From positions 759,136 to 823,135 of the forward strand of contig NZ_JACCCL010000001.1 in NCBI RefSeq assembly GCF_013408665.1: DNA of 64,000 nucleotides. Reading direction: 5' to 3'. The DNA is from Sporosarcina sp. JAI121 (GTDB lineage: Bacteria > Bacillota > Bacilli > Bacillales_A > Planococcaceae). A program made the position numbers and the translations under genes. Positions 35,422-44,400 of the stretch are shown one piece after another. A model generated the notes under the pieces. That model was not told where the DNA came from and did no database searches. It was given only the letters and a program-made list of their open reading frames with translations. How positions within the stretch are numbered: the stretch's first letter is position 1; every line of letters begins with the position of its first letter.

Positions 35422-36753
35422 TTGAATAGATTCAAAAAGTTGCTTTCAGGAACAATCGCGGTCGTCTTCCTGTCCACAATCATTAATGGGACGGGTGTTT
35501 TGGCGAGCCCGTTGGATGATATGAAAAAAGAACAGAAATTACTAGACCAAAAGAAAAATGAATTGAATACGGGAATTAATAAAAAAAGTTCCGAAATAAA
35601 AGCGAAGAAAACGACGATCGAAAATATAACAGATCAAATTTTGGAATTGAACGCTAAAATAAACGAGTCAAATGAAAAAATTAACCGTGTCGTCGCTGAG
35701 ATAAATAAAACGACAGGTGAAATCGATGCATTGCGCATTTCAATCGCTGACCTTGAAAAGAAAATCGAAGAGCGTGATGTCGTATTGCGGGACCGCGTTC
35801 GCGCGATGCAAGTGAAGGGCGGACAGGTCAACTATCTTGACGTTCTTCTCGGTGCAAACAGTTTCGCTGATTTCATCGACCGTTTTTCCGCTGTTACATC
35901 ATTGATGGATGCGGATCGGAGCATTATGGAACAGCAAGCGCAGGATATTGAACAGCTTGAAAAAGAGAAAGCCCTTGTCGAAACGAAGCTTGCTGAACAG
36001 GTAGCTAGTAAAGTGAAACTTCAAAACTTGAAGGATTCCCTTCTTTCACAGAAAAAAAATAAGAATAAATTGATTGATCAGTTGGAAGCCGAACAAAAGA
36101 AATTAGCAAACGAAAAAAGCCAGCTTGAAGCTGATTTACATGACACACACGAAGTGAGTGACGAGCTCGCAGGAAAAATTAGTGCAGAGCAAAATCGTCT
36201 TGCTGAAATCGCGCGTCAAGCTGAAATCGCCCGCAAAGCGGAAGCGAAGCGTAAAGCGGCTGCTGCTGCGGCGGCTAACAAAGGAAACGGCGGAAGCGGA
36301 AGCGGAAGTTCATCATCCTATATTCCACCAGTATCGAACGGAACATGGACAAAACCAGCTTCCGGAACATACACATCGTCATTCGGATGGAGAACGCATC
36401 CAATCTATGGCACAAAAAGGCAGCACCGCGGGGCTGATATTGCGAATAGCACCGGAACGCCGGTCGTAGCTGCAGGGGATGGTATCGTTTCCCATGCCGG
36501 TCCAATGGGTACTTACGGAAATGTCATTATGATTACACATTCCGTCAATGGACAGATTTTCACAACGGTATATGCACATCTATCGAGTATTGGCGTCAGT
36601 GCCGGCCAGTCAGTTGGAAAAGGTCAGTTCATCGGAAAAATAGGATCGACGGGTGCATCGACAGGCCCTCACCTTCATTTCGAAATGCATATCGGAAACT
36701 GGTCTGCATCTGGACCGAGTGCCGTGAATCCACTGCGCTATGTTTCTTTCTAA
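35422..36753 (+). CDS. Secreted coiled-coil M23 peptidoglycan endopeptidase
   Basis: The 443-residue protein has a signal peptide (to about residue 30, VLASP), a long coiled coil (about 32-280, rich in Lys, Glu and Leu, as in EnvC/PcsB-type proteins), a Ser/Gly linker and a LytM (M23) domain at about 305-443 with the zinc ligands HRGAD and HLHFEMH intact. The layout fits an FtsEX-controlled hydrolase: the coiled coil docks to FtsX and releases the enzyme domain. TTG 35422 follows AAAGGGGAACT. A CwlO-like role is inferred from position; CwlO itself has an NlpC/P60 catalytic domain, so this is functionally similar but not orthologous. Confidence 0.9.
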   Translation: MNRFKKLLSGTIAVVFLSTIINGTGVLASPLDDMKKEQKLLDQKKNELNTGINKKSSEIKAKKTTIENITDQILELNAKINESNEKINRVVAEINKTTGEIDALRISIADLEKKIEERDVVLRDRVRAMQVKGGQVNYLDVLLGANSFADFIDRFSAVTSLMDADRSIMEQQAQDIEQLEKEKALVETKLAEQVASKVKLQNLKDSLLSQKKNKNKLIDQLEAEQKKLANEKSQLEADLHDTHEVSDELAGKISAEQNRLAEIARQAEIARKAEAKRKAAAAAAANKGNGGSGSGSSSSYIPPVSNGTWTKPASGTYTSSFGWRTHPIYGTKRQHRGADIANSTGTPVVAAGDGIVSHAGPMGTYGNVIMITHSVNGQIFTTVYAHLSSIGVSAGQSVGKGQFIGKIGSTGASTGPHLHFEMHIGNWSASGPSAVNPLRYVSF

Positions 36754-36763
36754 CAAATTGTGT

Positions 36764-36792
36764 CCGTCCCAAGTCAGGGGCGGATTTTTTTT
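36764..36792 (+). terminator. Rho-independent terminator of ftsEX-M23
   Basis: CCGTCCC and GGGGCGG pair around AAGTCA and are followed by ATTTTTTTT. Confidence 0.85.
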
Positions 36793-36874
36793 GTGTAAAT
36801 AAAGTGGATAGATGGCTTTTGGGCATGTTTTTATATACGATTGAAATAGAAATTATTGAAGGGGACATGTTTGG

Positions 36875-37528
36875 ATGCCGGTCACAACATTTTTTACCAT
36901 AGGCAGCTTAAGTATCCCATCTTCCTGGATTGCCATCATTACGGCATTTATCATCGCATATAGTGCAATCAGGTTTCGTTATGGAAAACTGCTAGCAGCT
37001 TACATGGGGGATACATTCTTTTATTTGGCGATTATTTGGAAATTGAGTATAATCGTCACTGATTTCGGTTCCATACTCCGTTCACCTCTTGCAATTTTTT
37101 ACTTCCACGGTGGGGCAGTTGGGTTTTGTTTGGGGTTGTTGTTTCTGGTGGCCAAGGTTTTATGGGATATGAAGAAAGGGCGGCTAGATACGATTGGACT
37201 TCAGGCTGTCTTTACGGGCGCGGTCATTATTCAAGTTGTCTACCAGGTGATGATGGCGGTATTGAATGAAGGCGATATCATTGCGCAAGTGGTGACAATT
37301 GTTGTTTTCGTGCTGTTTTCAGTTTTTTTCTGGATGAACAGCAAGAACACAGATCAGTGGCCGTTTCAACTTGCGTTGCTATTCATGGCGGTTCACCTAT
37401 TTGTCGCTGCCGTTCAACCGGAAGGGCTAATCAAGACGCCGCTACTTTCAACTTTAGTAATCGGGTTCTTTTTTATGGCTGTTTTGGGGAAGCGACAGAA
37501 GGAAGATAGATTGGAGGAACAGGGTTGA
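36875..37528 (+). CDS. Polytopic membrane protein upstream of a ResA-like thioredoxin
   Basis: The 217-residue protein has about six transmembrane helices (for example SSWIAIITAFIIAYSAI; FFYLAIIWKLSIIV; VVTIVVFVLFSVFFWM; LVIGFFFMAVL). It contains only one cysteine (FCLGLL), so it is not a CcdA/DsbB thiol oxidoreductase by itself. The pattern FYFHGGAVGFCLGLLF is reminiscent of Lgt-like or similar membrane proteins, but I cannot assign a family. Its stop overlaps the start of the thioredoxin gene (TTGA), so the two work as a unit. Confidence 0.75.
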   Translation: MPVTTFFTIGSLSIPSSWIAIITAFIIAYSAIRFRYGKLLAAYMGDTFFYLAIIWKLSIIVTDFGSILRSPLAIFYFHGGAVGFCLGLLFLVAKVLWDMKKGRLDTIGLQAVFTGAVIIQVVYQVMMAVLNEGDIIAQVVTIVVFVLFSVFFWMNSKNTDQWPFQLALLFMAVHLFVAAVQPEGLIKTPLLSTLVIGFFFMAVLGKRQKEDRLEEQG

Positions 37529-38106
37529 ATAAGAAAACATTTGGATTTATCATAGCTGTACTGCTAATCGGAACGATGATTGTGATTATGGTGAAATCGA
37601 ATACGGATACCACGAAACCGATTGACAATTACCTGTTAAATCAAGAATTCAATTCATCGGGTGACGAGTCCGGTTTGAAAAAGGGGGAAATCCCGCCAGA
37701 CTTTGAGCTGTCCACGGTTTCGGGTGAAGTCGTGAAGCTTTCGGACTTGAAAGGAAAAAAAGTGGTTTTGAATTTCTGGGCATCGTGGTGCGGGCCGTGT
37801 AAAGCGGAAATGCCGCATATGCAGAAATATTATAAGAAAAACAAGGACTCCGAGAATGTTGAAATAATTGCAGTCAATATGACGACGACGGAAAAGCGGG
37901 GACTTAAGGGCATTGAAGAATTCATCACAGCTTACGGTTTGACCTTCCCTGTTCCATTGGATGAACAAGGCACCGTGATGGAAGACTATCAAATCATCCC
38001 CATTCCGACAACCTATATGATTGGTACGGATGGAAAAGTCAACCAAAAAATTGTCGGGCCGATGGATGAAAAGACGTTGAAAGAACTTGTGAAAAATTTA
38101 GATTGA
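37525..38106 (+). CDS. Membrane-anchored TlpA/ResA-like thiol-disulfide oxidoreductase
   Basis: The 193-residue protein has one N-terminal membrane anchor (about residues 6-24) and an extracytoplasmic thioredoxin-like domain from about 52: PPDFELSTVSGEVVKLSDLK, NFWASWCGPCKAEMPH with the WCGPC active site, and the cis-Pro in IPIPTTYMI. Such proteins reduce extracytoplasmic disulfides, for example in apocytochrome c maturation. Location near cccB is suggestive. TTG 37525 overlaps the previous stop. Confidence 0.9.
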   Translation: MNKKTFGFIIAVLLIGTMIVIMVKSNTDTTKPIDNYLLNQEFNSSGDESGLKKGEIPPDFELSTVSGEVVKLSDLKGKKVVLNFWASWCGPCKAEMPHMQKYYKKNKDSENVEIIAVNMTTTEKRGLKGIEEFITAYGLTFPVPLDEQGTVMEDYQIIPIPTTYMIGTDGKVNQKIVGPMDEKTLKELVKNLD

Positions 38107-38179
38107 AGATTGCCGGTTTCTAGCTGTCGTAATGTCCTATTTCCGTTCATATACTGGACGGAGGAGGGGACATTGCATT

Positions 38180-39631
38180 ATGCGAAGAAGCCGGTTTTTG
38201 TTATTCATCATACTGGCCGCCTTGGCGACGGTCGTTTTTCTTCTGTTGGACGGATGTTCAGGAGAAGGAAAAGGGAACATGGTAAAAAAAGAAGGGGAAA
38301 TCAGTACGTACCCGGTCATTGATGAAGCATTTGACATCATCAAAGGGAAAGGCGTTTACCCGGTCGATAAGGACATGCTGATTGAAGGGGCATTGCGCGG
38401 AATGGCAGATACAATCGGCGACCCATATTCGACGTATCTGTCGCAGGACGAGGCAGCCGCTCATAAAGAGTCTCTTGCCGGCGAGCGAATCGGGATCGGC
38501 GCTGAAATTACGCGGTCGGGCGGGAAGTATATCATCGTGGCTCCAGTGAAAGGTTCACCTTCCGAAAAGGCGGGATTGCAACCATATGACGAAATTGTTC
38601 GTATCGATGGCGAACGGCTTGACGGCAATTCATTGGAGGACGTTGTCCAGCGCATCCGCGGCAAGAAAGGGACGGCAGTGTCCATGACGATTTACAGACC
38701 TGATATGGATAAACATATTGAATTATCCATTGTGAGGGACAGTATTTCGGTCCAGACTGTGTCCGCTAAAGTGATTGAAGAGCGTGGAAAAAAGATCGGT
38801 TACATATCGATTACAATGTTCGGTCAAGAAACGCCGCAAGAATGGCTGGACGCCACAAATAAGCTCATTAAAGATGGGGCGGAATCACTGATTATCGATG
38901 TACGGGGCAATCCGGGCGGCTATCTGCATACCGTCGGCAGTCTCATAGGCAGTTTAGCGAAGATAGATACGGTGTTTGCCTATATGGAGGATGCAGCCGG
39001 AAAACATCAGCCGCTAGCTACGGAAAAAGATTCAAAACTTGCGTACGATGAAGAGCTGAAAAAGATGCCAATCGTCTTGCTTCAGGATAAAGGCAGTGCT
39101 TCGGCAAGTGAGGTGCTGAGCGCTGCACTGAAAGATTTGAAAAGAGGCTATATCGTCGGAGACACAAGCTTCGGAAAAGGAACTGTCCAAGAAACGATGG
39201 ATTTATCAAATGGCGGGGAGATGAAGTTATCCACCCACAAATGGCTAACGCCGAAAAAAGAGTGGATTCACGGTAAAGGTGTGAAGGCCAACCTTGAAGT
39301 AGTGCAGAGCGAATTGTTCAGCGAACATATCCGCCTCGTTCCAGAAGTTTATAGTGAAGGTGATTACCACGACGATGTCGCGTATACACAAAAGTTATTG
39401 ACAGGCCTTGGTTATAGTGTTGCCCGTACAGACGGCTTCTTTGATGAATCAACTTCCCACGCAGTCAGTGCCTTTCTAAAGGACGCCGAAGCAAAAGAAG
39501 GGAATACCATGGATCGATTATTTTACACGACGCTGAAAAAGAAAGTCGAAGAGTTCCGTGCCGACCCCTTGAATGACGATCAACTTCAAATGGCGATTGG
39601 CTATATTCATCATAAAATGACTGATAAGTGA
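38180..39631 (+). CDS. ctpB: Carboxy-terminal processing protease (S41) with PDZ and peptidoglycan-binding domains
   Basis: The 483-residue protease has an N-terminal membrane anchor or signal (RFLLFIILAALATVVFLLL), a PDZ domain (about 95-185; GIGAEITRSGGKYIIVAPVK), the S41 core with Ser in KGSASASEVLSAAL and Lys in GDTSFGKGTVQ, and a C-terminal PG_binding_1-like domain (YTQKLLTGLGYSVARTDGFF). CtpB of B. subtilis cleaves SpoIVFA in sporulation. ATG 38180 follows GGAGGAGGGG; the upstream ATG at 38132 has no ribosome site. DGC at residues 30-32 gives a poor lipobox. ctpB-minJ order is as in B. subtilis. Confidence 0.9.
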   Translation: MRRSRFLLFIILAALATVVFLLLDGCSGEGKGNMVKKEGEISTYPVIDEAFDIIKGKGVYPVDKDMLIEGALRGMADTIGDPYSTYLSQDEAAAHKESLAGERIGIGAEITRSGGKYIIVAPVKGSPSEKAGLQPYDEIVRIDGERLDGNSLEDVVQRIRGKKGTAVSMTIYRPDMDKHIELSIVRDSISVQTVSAKVIEERGKKIGYISITMFGQETPQEWLDATNKLIKDGAESLIIDVRGNPGGYLHTVGSLIGSLAKIDTVFAYMEDAAGKHQPLATEKDSKLAYDEELKKMPIVLLQDKGSASASEVLSAALKDLKRGYIVGDTSFGKGTVQETMDLSNGGEMKLSTHKWLTPKKEWIHGKGVKANLEVVQSELFSEHIRLVPEVYSEGDYHDDVAYTQKLLTGLGYSVARTDGFFDESTSHAVSAFLKDAEAKEGNTMDRLFYTTLKKKVEEFRADPLNDDQLQMAIGYIHHKMTDK

Positions 39632-39635
39632 TTGG

Positions 39636-39668
39636 AAAACTCCTGACATAAGCTGTCGGGAGTTTTTT
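39636..39668 (+). terminator. Terminator of ctpB
   Basis: AAAACTCCTGACA and TGTCGGGAGTTTT form a stem followed by TTGATT. Confidence 0.88.
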
Positions 39669-39837
39669 GATTAAAAGAGGCTGTGTAGAATGCCGAGCCG
39701 TGACACCCTTATCATCCACCTCAAACATGAGTCATTTCTCGCATTTTAGTAATTAATCAATTACGATTCACATAGGATACCATTTTTTTGGTACAATGAT
39801 AGAAATGAAGTTGTGTCAGATTGGATGGTGACGGTTC

Positions 39838-41007
39838 GTGTCCGAGAAAATGATGTTTGATGTATTAGAAGCGGTTGGACTGTTTTTCTTGAATCCATTA
39901 TTTATTGCCGTGCTTATTACATCGGTGGCTGTCGGGTATTTCCGGGTGAAAAAAGAGCGACGGAATTTCAGGGTCCGCTTATTACCGGGGCTAACCGAAT
40001 TGAAACGGCTTTTAGCGGAGTCATGGCCGTATGCGCTAGTTTTATCGATATTGATTTCCGTTGTAGGTTTAACGGTCGATCCAGGTTGGCTTGTTTTATT
40101 TTCCGCTGCGGCGCTTATCGGACTGCTTTCATTCTATTATAAACTAACATCACCCATTTATTTTGCGGCGGCAGCGTTTTTTGCCCTTTATTTCATGGGG
40201 GAATATGCTAGAGGTTTCACATTCCGAGGATGGACGCCAGGGCAGGTGGATCTGCTAGGTGAACTTGCGGTAACGATTCCAATCATAGCCGGCTTGTTCT
40301 TGGTCGCGGAAGGGCTACTAATTATCCGTCATTCCGTCCGCTATGCATCGCCGTTCTTGATGCATACAAATCGTGGACTTCGGGCAGCCGCATTCAAGAC
40401 GAAGCGGCTTTGGCTGTTGCCTGTTGTATTTCTCGTGCCGGGAGATATGATATCGGCTTTCATTCCCTATTGGCCGCAGCTCACTTTGGGTGGACATGCA
40501 TTCAGTTTTGTTCCGGTGCCTGTCATTATCGGATTTACGCAAGTGGCACGCTCACTGTATCCGGATGTTTTGTTTCCGAAAGTCGGTCGTGCGGTCATTT
40601 GGACTGGTGTTTCCGTCATAATCGTCGGTTTTGCAGCCTTATGGATGCCGATTTTAGGTTGGGCGTCTCTTCTGATCGGTGTCGTGTGTCGCGCTGTCAT
40701 CTCGATCATCGCATCGGGACGTGAACGAAAAGGCGGTTTTGCCGTTGCTCCGCGCCCCACTGGAGTTGTCATTGCAGGTGTTGTGCCGGATTCGCCAGGT
40801 GAAAAGATGGGTCTGCTTCCAGGAGAAGTTATCCGAAGTGTTAACGGTATTCAAGTAAACAACGAGAAAGAGCTATACGACGCAATTCAGCTCAACGCTG
40901 CGCATTGCCGCTTGCAAGTGATTGACCGCGCCGGAGAAGTACGGCTCATGCAACAGGTTATTTATCGGCACGATCATCACCGACTTGGACTTCTCGTCGT
41001 TCGGTGA
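39838..41007 (+). CDS. minJ: Cell-division topology protein MinJ-like, polytopic with PDZ
   Basis: The 389-residue protein has about eight transmembrane helices in residues 10-290 and a C-terminal PDZ domain (GVVIAGVVPDSPGEKMGLLP, GEVIRSVNGIQVNNEKELYD). This is the topology of B. subtilis MinJ, which bridges DivIVA and MinD and also affects motility. The position directly between ctpB and csbA supports the assignment. GTG 39838 follows GGATGGTGAC. It overlaps by 4 nt the frame that contains csbA. Confidence 0.85.
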   Translation: MSEKMMFDVLEAVGLFFLNPLFIAVLITSVAVGYFRVKKERRNFRVRLLPGLTELKRLLAESWPYALVLSILISVVGLTVDPGWLVLFSAAALIGLLSFYYKLTSPIYFAAAAFFALYFMGEYARGFTFRGWTPGQVDLLGELAVTIPIIAGLFLVAEGLLIIRHSVRYASPFLMHTNRGLRAAAFKTKRLWLLPVVFLVPGDMISAFIPYWPQLTLGGHAFSFVPVPVIIGFTQVARSLYPDVLFPKVGRAVIWTGVSVIIVGFAALWMPILGWASLLIGVVCRAVISIIASGRERKGGFAVAPRPTGVVIAGVVPDSPGEKMGLLPGEVIRSVNGIQVNNEKELYDAIQLNAAHCRLQVIDRAGEVRLMQQVIYRHDHHRLGLLVVR

Positions 41008-41045
41008 ACATCGAGTGCGTGATTACGCCGGAAGGGATGTGTGAA

Positions 41046-41297
41046 ATGGATTCATTCGAGACGAAATTGTTCCTTGCCACGATAATGCCGGGGCTTCTTG
41101 TTATTTTGTTCACTCGCGTCACATTTCATCACGTCGTCGGTCTAATTTTGACAGTTGCACTGATCGCCGCTTCGGTTTACGCAGGTTACACACATAACTG
41201 GCTGCTGTACGGGGCGGATGCGCTGTCGCTTACAATCGGCTTTTGGTACGCGACACGCATGGTGAAAATAGCTAGACAGCATCAGGAAGAAGAATAA
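41046..41297 (+). CDS. csbA: CsbA family small membrane protein
   Basis: The 83-residue protein has three hydrophobic segments and the CsbA signature VILFTRVTFHHVVGLILTVA. In B. subtilis csbA is a sigma-B-controlled gene of unknown function upstream of uvrBA. ATG 41046 is chosen with GGAAGGGATG upstream; an earlier in-frame start at 41004 lacks one. Here uvrBA is absent downstream; a terminator and the 21-bp array follow. Confidence 0.85.
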   Translation: MDSFETKLFLATIMPGLLVILFTRVTFHHVVGLILTVALIAASVYAGYTHNWLLYGADALSLTIGFWYATRMVKIARQHQEEE

Positions 41298-41306
41298 TTG
41301 TTTGAT

Positions 41307-41339
41307 AAAACCGCTACCTGTTTGGATGTAGCGGTTTTA
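41307..41339 (+). terminator. Terminator of minJ-csbA
   Basis: AAAACCGCTAC and GTAGCGGTTTT form a perfect 11-bp stem; ATTG follows. Confidence 0.88.
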
Positions 41340-41369
41340 TTGTGGAATAAAATTGTGGTTTCTGCGCGA

Positions 41370-42107
41370 GCGACCATATCCCGCGGTAGACCGACCGTAT
41401 CCCGCTGTAGACCGACCGTAACCCGCTGTAGACCGACCGTATCCCGCTGTAGACCGACCGTATCCCGCGGTAGACCGACCGTATCGCGCTGTAGACCGAC
41501 CGTATCCCGCGGTAGAGCGACCATATCCCGCGGTAGACCGACCATAACCCGCTGTAGACCGACCGTAACCCGTGGTAGACCGACCGTAACCCGTGGTAGA
41601 CCGACCGTAACCCGTGGTAGACCGACCGTAACCCGTGGTAGACCGACCGTATCCCGCGGTAGACCGACCATATCCCGCGGTAGACCAACCGTATCCCGCG
41701 GTAGACCGACCGTATCCCGTGGTAGACCGATCATATCCCACGGTAGACCGATCATATCCCGCGGTAGAGCGACCGTATCCCGCGGTAGAGCGACCGTATC
41801 CCGCGGTAGACCGATCGTATCCGGCGCTCAACCGACCGTATCCGGCGCTCAACCGACTATAACCACGCGCACAACCGACCATATCCCGCGGTAGAGCGAC
41901 CATATCCCGCGGTAGACCGACCATATCCCCGCGGTAGACCGATCATATCCCACGGTAGACCGATCATATCCCGTGGTAGACCGACCGTAACCCGTGGTAG
42001 ACCGACCGTAACCCGCGGTAGACCGACCGTATCCGGCGCTCAACCGTCCGTATCCCGCGCTCAACCGACTATAACCACGCGCACAACCGACCATATCGCA
42101 CGCCAAC
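41370..42107. repeat. Minisatellite: about 35 tandem copies of a 21-bp unit
   Basis: The unit is TAGACCGACCGTATCCCGCGG with variants (CCGTGG, CCGCTG; AACCC for ATCCC; GGCGCTCAACC for CGCGGTAGACC). The period is 21 bp with rare one-base insertions. A block containing GGCGCTCAACCGAC and ATAACCACGCGCACAACC occurs twice, about 212 bp apart (near 41822 and 42032), so longer segments were also duplicated. All six frames are open through most of it because 21 is a multiple of 3 and the unit has few stops; no ribosome site supports translation. It fills the space between the terminators of csbA and azlD. Confidence 0.95.
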
Positions 42108-42123
42108 CAACACTCACCTCAAT

Positions 42124-42151
42124 AAAAAAAAGACCACACCAACGCGGTCTC
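42124..42151 (-). terminator. Terminator of azlCD
   Basis: On the minus strand AGACC and GGTCT pair around GCGTTGGTGT, followed by TTTTTTT. Confidence 0.75.
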
Positions 42152-42152
42152 T

Positions 42153-42461
42153 TCACACAAACAAACTATAAACCGCCAACACGGCAATCGTGCCTAGCAC
42201 AACCGACATGACGCCGCCGCCTAAAAAAGCGATTAAAAATGCGGCGCCTGCCCCGAGCACCCCGAACAATATATTTCCTTCCTGCACGAAAAGAATCGCG
42301 GGAAAAATTAGAGCGCCGAGAACAGCGTACGGAATATTACGCAGCACACCTTGAACAACCGGCGGCAACTCTTTGCCATCCAAAACAGTCAATGGGATCA
42401 TGCGGGGGATATACGTCACGAGCGCCATACCTAACAGCATCCACCAATAACTAGGACCCAT
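42153..42461 (-). CDS. azlD: AzlD-type branched-chain amino acid exporter subunit
   Basis: The 102-residue protein has four hydrophobic segments (WWMLLGMALVTYIPRMIPLT; FGVLGAGAAFLIAFLGGGVM) typical of AzlD. With AzlC it exports branched-chain amino acids and toxic analogues such as azaleucine. The start overlaps the AzlC stop (TAATG). Confidence 0.9.
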   Translation of the reverse strand: MGPSYWWMLLGMALVTYIPRMIPLTVLDGKELPPVVQGVLRNIPYAVLGALIFPAILFVQEGNILFGVLGAGAAFLIAFLGGGVMSVVLGTIAVLAVYSLFV

Positions 42462-43186
42462 TATGCTTCCTCCTCTCGTGCGTACATCGCTGCCGCAGAT
42501 TTACCGCGCCGCGCATAAACCATTTCGACAACAATCGAGGACGCCAATGTCGCGACAAGAATCGACCATCCTGTCGACAACGCCCCTGTGAAATATAGGA
42601 TACAATGGATGGCAGCCGCAACAGCCGCAAGCATGACGACTTTGCGGTTTCCTTTCATCGATGGAACAAGCAACCCGATGAACATCGCATAAAGTGCAAT
42701 CGACATCGCTGCCTGCAGAAAGAGTGGCAAGTTGGCGCCGATTATGTGGCCGATGGCGGTGAAGACGACCCAGCTGCCGTAAGCGATCAGCGTAACGCCA
42801 AATGCGAAAGCTGTCGAAATCTTACCTTTCTTACCTGTCGCAAGCATTGAAAACGATTCGTCTGTAATGCCGAACGCATAGATCGCTTTGACCCATTTAC
42901 GCGCAGGTTGCATCTTTTCATTGAGCGAAGCCGTCATTAGAAAGTGGCGGATATTGACGATGAATGTATTCATGACGATCAACAGCGGATCGACACCTGA
43001 CGTAATCAGGCTAAGCGATATGTATTGTGCAGCGCCGGCGTAAACGAATATACTCATTGCTGTCGCTTCAATAATGGACAGCCCCGCAGTTTTTGCGAGC
43101 AGCCCGAATGTGAGTGCTACGGGGAAATATCCGATGGCAATGCTTGTACCTGCTTTCAGACCGGCCGAGAACTGATTATGCTTCAT
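42461..43186 (-). CDS. azlC: AzlC-type branched-chain amino acid exporter subunit
   Basis: The 241-residue polytopic protein carries AzlC signatures (GTSIAIGYFPVALTFGLLAK; FVYAGAAQYISLSL; NIRHFLMTASL). It is the large subunit of the exporter. ATG 43186 starts a divergent transcription unit relative to the TVP38-type gene. No Lrp-type regulator is adjacent. Confidence 0.92.
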   Translation of the reverse strand: MKHNQFSAGLKAGTSIAIGYFPVALTFGLLAKTAGLSIIEATAMSIFVYAGAAQYISLSLITSGVDPLLIVMNTFIVNIRHFLMTASLNEKMQPARKWVKAIYAFGITDESFSMLATGKKGKISTAFAFGVTLIAYGSWVVFTAIGHIIGANLPLFLQAAMSIALYAMFIGLLVPSMKGNRKVVMLAAVAAAIHCILYFTGALSTGWSILVATLASSIVVEMVYARRGKSAAAMYAREEEA

Positions 43187-43344
43187 ATGCTATTCACATC
43201 TTCCCAAAGTATATTGATGTGATTATACTATATTTATGGGTTTAAATGTTCATAAATAAAGGAAAACTCTAAATTAGAGCCATTTTAAGCTCATTGCAAG
43301 ATAGAGCGCAGACGAAAAAAGTTTTTTAAGCAGGGGTGTTTCAG

Positions 43345-43968
43345 ATGAAAGAATGGTTGAATCCAAATAATATCGTCGAATTAGCACAACATTATAAATC
43401 ACTGGGACCTTTCTTAGGGCTGTTGCTGCCATTTATAGAATCATTCCTGCCATTTCTTCCTCTCGTCGCATTTGTCCTCGCGAATGCAGGCGCGTACGGT
43501 CTTTGGTACGGATTTCTTCTGTCATGGGCAGGTACCGTGGTAGGTTCTTACGCTGTATTTCTTATCGTCCGAAAATATGGACGCAACCGATTACTTAACT
43601 TCCTGACGAAAAGTGCACGTATCCAAAAACTGATCAAGTGGGTGGAGAGAAACGGTTTCGGACCATTATTCCTGTTCATCTGTTTCCCATTTACACCATC
43701 CGCACTTGTCAATCTCGTCGCGGGATTGTCCGACATGAAAAAAAAGAATTATTTAGTAACATTGATGGCAGGGAAATTTGTGATGATTTTCATGATCAGC
43801 TATATCGGCTCCGATATAAAAGCATTATTCACGGATCCGATCCGGACAGCGATTGTCGTAGTCGTCATTTTTCTGTTATGGATCATCGGCAAACAGCTCG
43901 AGCGCAGGTTGAATGCAAAAGTCGAAGCCGATTTCCGAGCAACCGCAGCATCGCGTGAAGAGAAGTGA
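43345..43968 (+). CDS. TVP38/TMEM64 (VTT-domain) membrane protein
   Basis: The 207-residue protein has the VTT/DedA-like fold: reentrant loop FIESFLPFLPLVAFVLANAG, GTVVGSYAVFLIVRKYG, and FPFTPSALVNLVAGLSDMKK. Members are putative flippases or transporters with a role in membrane homeostasis. ATG 43345 is chosen with GGGGTG upstream; GTG 43336 is an alternative. Confidence 0.88.
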   Translation: MKEWLNPNNIVELAQHYKSLGPFLGLLLPFIESFLPFLPLVAFVLANAGAYGLWYGFLLSWAGTVVGSYAVFLIVRKYGRNRLLNFLTKSARIQKLIKWVERNGFGPLFLFICFPFTPSALVNLVAGLSDMKKKNYLVTLMAGKFVMIFMISYIGSDIKALFTDPIRTAIVVVVIFLLWIIGKQLERRLNAKVEADFRATAASREEK

Positions 43969-43986
43969 ACACACTCTATTTATTTG

Positions 43987-44047
43987 AAAAAATCCTGTCA
44001 TCCCTACCTTTCGGCATCAAGTAAAGGAGGAAATGATAGGGTTTTTT
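43987..44047 (+). terminator. Terminator-like long hairpin
   Basis: AAAAAATCCTGTCAT pairs with ATGATAGGGTTTTTT (with G-U), enclosing a 30-nt loop that contains AAAGGAGG, 19 nt after the VTT gene. The ribosome-site-like sequence in the loop is not followed by a convincing ORF. Confidence 0.6.
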
Positions 44048-44278
44048 ATTGGAATGAATCACAGATTTTCCTGCAAATATCTAAAGGCGCTACGCATTCC
44101 GGTACGATAAAGTCTGTTCGTCAATTTGAGCTAGACGACAATAGATTGGTTTTCGTCCAATCATGGAACTTGGTAAAGAATCGGAATTTGCACATAGTAA
44201 CTGAAATGGAAATAGACTGTCCCATTTGCATGCATTGATTACTAAATACGAGCAAAATATGCATACTTGTATAAACCT

Positions 44279-44310
44279 AGCCTAGGCGCCTTACTGAGGC
44301 AGCGGAAGCG
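44279..44310 (+). repeat. Family A repeat, copy 6 (short fragment)
   Basis: AGCCTAGGCGCCTTACTGAGGCAGCGGAAGCG retains only the first arm. Confidence 0.5.
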
Positions 44311-44400
44311 TAATTGTTAGAAATGTACCTAACTCTCCAGTCGAAATGTGTCCAAAAGATTCCCGTGCTCATCAATGCTTTGCGCTAGAGTCGAAGCGTG

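Noticed and set aside
41282..42106. Several long open frames in all directions over the 21-bp array (up to 198 residues, repeated GRPTVSR-type or AGYGRST-type peptides)
   Set aside because: All frames are open because the period is a multiple of three and the unit seldom contains a stop. No frame has a ribosome site or a non-repetitive domain.
41370..42107. CRISPR array
   Set aside because: Units are contiguous 21-mers without unique spacers, and no cas genes are near.
43984..44238. 84-residue ORF after the VTT gene
   Set aside because: Its start lies in a terminator-like hairpin and no ribosome site is present; composition does not look coding.
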